Shown here one piece after another: positions 61,291-64,000 of a DNA stretch of 64,000 bases; position 1 is the first letter of the stretch; each line of letters opens with the position of its first letter. The notes below the pieces were generated by a model. The model was not told the origin of the DNA. It did not search any database and was given only the letters and a program-made list of their open reading frames with translations. This DNA is from Orobanche coerulescens (Eukaryota; Streptophyta; Magnoliopsida; Lamiales; Orobanchaceae). A program made the translations under genes and the position numbers. The stretch is taken from contig CM065805.1 of assembly GCA_033398695.1 (NCBI GenBank), positions 75,174,762 through 75,238,761 on the forward strand, given 5' to 3'.

Positions 61291-62640
61291 ATGGATTTTT
61301 CCGACGTTGATTTCATGGAGAAACTCCGTGAGGCACTACACAGCTTGCAAGAGCCAAGTTTTCAAGCTAGAAGAGGAGGATATGACGCACATTCACCGCA
61401 TCATGCAGATGAATTTAAATTAAATGAACTTCCAGAATTTGTCGGAGGTACCGATCCCGAAGTCTACTTAGAGTGGGAGAAAAAGATTGAACACATGTTC
61501 GAATTCAAAAACCTTAACAACGAGAAATGTTGCAAATATGCGATTCTCAAGTTAGGGAAAGGTGCTTCCCTACGGTTCGAAGGTGTGAAAACACAACGAG
61601 CTCGTGCGGGAAAGGAAAAGATCCGTTCTTGGGATTCTTTAAAGAAGAAACTACATAAAAGGTATATCCCGACATCACATCGGTTAACCTTGTACCGAAG
61701 GATTGCCGAATTCACGCAAGTAAAACCAAGTGTGGGAGAATATATTGAAGAATTTGAAGGCTTGGCCTTAATGGGCGAACTCGAAGAAAATGACGAACAA
61801 AGAATGTCACGTTTCTTACGTAGACTAAACCGAAACATTGCAAATACAGTGGAATTATACCCTTACGGGGATTTTGACACTTTATGCGGACTATGCATTA
61901 ATATAGAAGCTCAAAACAAAGTGAAGTTTGCCAAACCCGAATTCCCATACAAATTCGGAAATTCAAGTACCGGCTCAAGTTCGACTGCGAAACTTACCGC
62001 GCCTATTCAAGTCCCTACCCCGGCCCCGAAAATTCCTAAAGGGTCTAAAGAGACGAGCTTGACTAAAGTACGATGGTTTAAATGTCAAGGTTTTGGTCAC
62101 TATCAAAATGCATGTCCAAACAAACGCGTGGTCATGTTAAGAGAAGCTCTTGCGGTCCAAGATGAACTTTTAGTCGAGGACGAGAAGGAAGGACTTGGTG
62201 ATGTATTTAACATGGAGGCCGAGGAAGAAAACGAGGAATGCGAGGCTTATGATGCTCCGGAATATGATACTGCTTTAGTACTTCGAGCTCTACATACCAA
62301 AATCATTCCAAATGATATGGAGCAAAGGGACCAAATCTTTCATTCCAAATGCCGAGTCGGAGAAAAATGTTGTAGTTTGACAATCGACGGAGGAAGTTGC
62401 ATGAATGTAGCTTCCAATGAGATGGTTACGAAACTCGGTCTAACTACTATGGCTCACCCGAGGCCGTATGCTTTACATTGGCTCGATGATGGAAGCAAAG
62501 TGAAGGTGTCGAGACAAGTCCGGGTCAACTTAACTATGGGACCATACGGAGACGATGTGTTATGTGACGTACTCCCGACGGATGCATGCCACATACTTTT
62601 GGGACGACCATGGATGTTCAACCGATATGTTTTACATTGA
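61291..62640 (+). CDS. gag and protease of right-end chromovirus
   Basis: The start is set at the ATG at 61291 (MDFSDVDFMEKLREALHSLQ), aligned with the sister gag. Capsid blocks are GGTDPEVYLEWEKKIEHMFE, KLGKGASLRFEGVKTQR, KRYIPTSHRLTLYRRI and EEFEGLALMGELEENDEQRM. The zinc knuckle reads RWFKCQGFGHYQNACP: the first Cys is Trp (TGG), so metal binding is probably lost. Protease has LTIDGGSCMNVASNEMVTKL and DVLPTDACHILLGRPWMF. A TGA at 62638 interrupts the frame where the sister copy has Arg (CGA). Confidence 0.9.
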   Translation: MDFSDVDFMEKLREALHSLQEPSFQARRGGYDAHSPHHADEFKLNELPEFVGGTDPEVYLEWEKKIEHMFEFKNLNNEKCCKYAILKLGKGASLRFEGVKTQRARAGKEKIRSWDSLKKKLHKRYIPTSHRLTLYRRIAEFTQVKPSVGEYIEEFEGLALMGELEENDEQRMSRFLRRLNRNIANTVELYPYGDFDTLCGLCINIEAQNKVKFAKPEFPYKFGNSSTGSSSTAKLTAPIQVPTPAPKIPKGSKETSLTKVRWFKCQGFGHYQNACPNKRVVMLREALAVQDELLVEDEKEGLGDVFNMEAEEENEECEAYDAPEYDTALVLRALHTKIIPNDMEQRDQIFHSKCRVGEKCCSLTIDGGSCMNVASNEMVTKLGLTTMAHPRPYALHWLDDGSKVKVSRQVRVNLTMGPYGDDVLCDVLPTDACHILLGRPWMFNRYVLH

Positions 62641-64000
62641 GGTCGAAGTAACGAATATGAATTACGAGACAAAGGAAAGAAGATTGTACTCAAGCCGATG
62701 TCCCCGCAAGCTATCCGTTCGATGAGTTCTAGTCGAGGGGAGAAACCAAAACTTACTATGCTTGCTAGCGAGAGGGAAATGGAACATGCCATTAATGACG
62801 GGGAGCAAGTATATTTGGTGATGTTTAAAGAAACACGGGACGAGAACATGGGAGTACAAAACGGAGGAGAGATAGATATGTTATTGCACGAATTTGAGGA
62901 TGTCTTTCTCGAAGAACTACCGCCAGGTTTACCACTTATTCGTGGTATTGAACACCAAATCGATCTCATACCGGGAGCACCACTTCCAAATAAAGCCGCC
63001 TATAGGTGTAACCCCGAGGAGACGAAGGATTTACAAAAACAAGTCGAAGAACTTTTGAACCGCGGGTACGTTCAGGAGAGGTTGAGTCCGTGTGCGGTTC
63101 CAGTCTTACCTGTCCCTAAGAAAGATGGTTCTTGGCGAATGTGTGTGGATAGTCGGGCCGTGAACAATATCACCATCAAGTATCGATTCCCTATCCCGAG
63201 GCTTGATGATATGTTAGACGAACTACATGGTTCGGTTGTCTTTTCAAAGGTTGATTTATGAAGCGGATATCATCAAATTCGAATGCGAGAAGGTGACGGG
63301 TGGAAGACGGCCTTCAAAACGAAAAATGGATTATATGAATGGACCGTTATGCCATTCAGTCTTACAAATGCACCAAGTACTTTCATGAGGTTGATGAACG
63401 AAGTGCTTAAACCATTTTTGGGGAAATTCGTGGTTGTATATCTAGATGACATTCTGATCTATAGTCGGTCATTACAAGAACATTTCGGGCACTTAAGCCA
63501 AGTCTTCGAAACTTTGAGGGACCGAAAACTATATGGAAAAAAGGAGAAGTGTCCATTCTTGGTCGAGAGCATAGTCTTTCTTGGCTGTGTCATTTCAAAG
63601 GATGGAGTGGCGGTTGATCAAACAAAAATCGAAGCAATTAAGTCTTGGCCGACCCCTACGACCGTAACGGAAGTAAGGTCACTTCACGGACTTGCTTCTT
63701 TTTATCGGAGGTTTATTCGGGACTTTAGCACCATCTCAAGTCCGATAACGGAGTGCTTAAAAAAGGGACCATCTGTATGGAACGAGGCTGTCCAAAGAGC
63801 GTTTGAAAGGATAAAGGCCAAATTATGCGAAGCACCGATCCTAACACTACCCGATTTTACTCAACCATTCAAAGTAGAGTGTGATGCTAGTGGAGTTGGA
63901 GCGGTTCTTATTCAAGGTAAACGACCTATCGCTTACTTTTCGGAGAAATTAAACGGTGCTCAGTTGAATTATTGCACTTACGATAAAGAATTCTATGCTA
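62641..64000 (+). pseudogene. RT and RNase H start of right-end chromovirus
   Basis: It continues in the gag frame: KPMSPQAIRSMSSSRGEKPK, HEFEDVFLEELPPGLPLIRG, VPKKDGSWRMCVDSRAVNN, FSKVDL, then a TGA at 63259 and [22 protein letters not shown] catalytic box [13 protein letters not shown] is at about 63432-63470. Connection blocks [20 protein letters not shown] and the RNase H start [20 protein letters not shown] and [11 protein letters not shown] run to the window end. The sister copy has [10 protein letters not shown], so two residues are deleted here. Confidence 0.9.

Larger units (their letters stand above)
61207..64000 (+). mobile_element. Ty3/gypsy chromovirus, 5' part (same family as 17711-26954)
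   Basis: A primer-binding site (TTAG then TGGTACCGGAGCC at 61211) follows the LTR, then gag, protease, RT and the start of RNase H up to the window end. Protein blocks match the minus-strand element closely. The gag-pol frame is continuous from 61291 to 64000 apart from two TGA codons, at 62638 and 63259. Confidence 0.9.

Noticed and set aside
61464..61838. 124-codon minus-strand frame in gag
   Set aside because: Shadow of the + strand gag, which has clear capsid and knuckle motifs.

Overview
The window is nuclear DNA from a flowering plant, probably a eudicot. The evidence is one spliced, Arabidopsis-like gene for peroxisomal Lon protease (LON2), embedded in nested LTR retrotransposons (Ty1/copia, and Ty3/gypsy of Tat, Tekay and a second chromovirus type) and small DNA transposons of hAT, MULE and TA-target types. 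The species cannot be named from the sequence. No rRNA, tRNA, CRISPR or prokaryotic operon was seen.

Layout. 1-5203: 3' part of a decayed copia element (+) ending in a ~2 kb LTR. 5204-13352: Tat-type gypsy (+) lacking its 5' part, with retropepsin, RT, two RNase H domains, integrase, a 5 x 54 bp repeat, an antisense spliced accessory gene with its own TATA box, and a 3' LTR. 13353-13885: LINE endonuclease fragment. 13886-28877: Tekay-type chromovirus (+), whose 3' LTR is split by a minus-strand chromovirus (17711-26954, target duplication GTGTC). A 2.9 kb tandem duplication was later laid over that insertion. 28878-30830: copia gag scraps. 30831-35250: gag-only copia element (-) with two LTRs. 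35251-39572: gypsy relic and LTR.

39821-56498 (-): LON2, 17 exons that join in frame to 882 codons ending in Ser-Lys-Leu. Its introns hold at least three hAT-type elements with 8-bp target duplications, a MULE-like foldback, a SINE, LINE/SINE tails and two opposed copies of one MITE on either side of exon 13. A second MULE-like foldback lies 253 bp upstream of the ATG. 57802-59506: a probable Helitron relic (-). 59507-61206: AT-rich DNA, an LTR relic and minisatellites. 61207-64000: 5' part of a second copy of the minus-strand chromovirus family (+), open except for two TGA stops.

The strongest unexplained signal is a 12-bp dyad, TAGCG-CA-CGCTA, repeated 11-14 times, often at 23-bp steps, just upstream of the TATA box. 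It occurs in the LTRs of two unrelated elements, the Tekay gypsy (27040-27459) and the gag-only copia (31394-31881 and 34641-35116). It looks like a shared cis-regulatory module of retrotransposon U3 regions.
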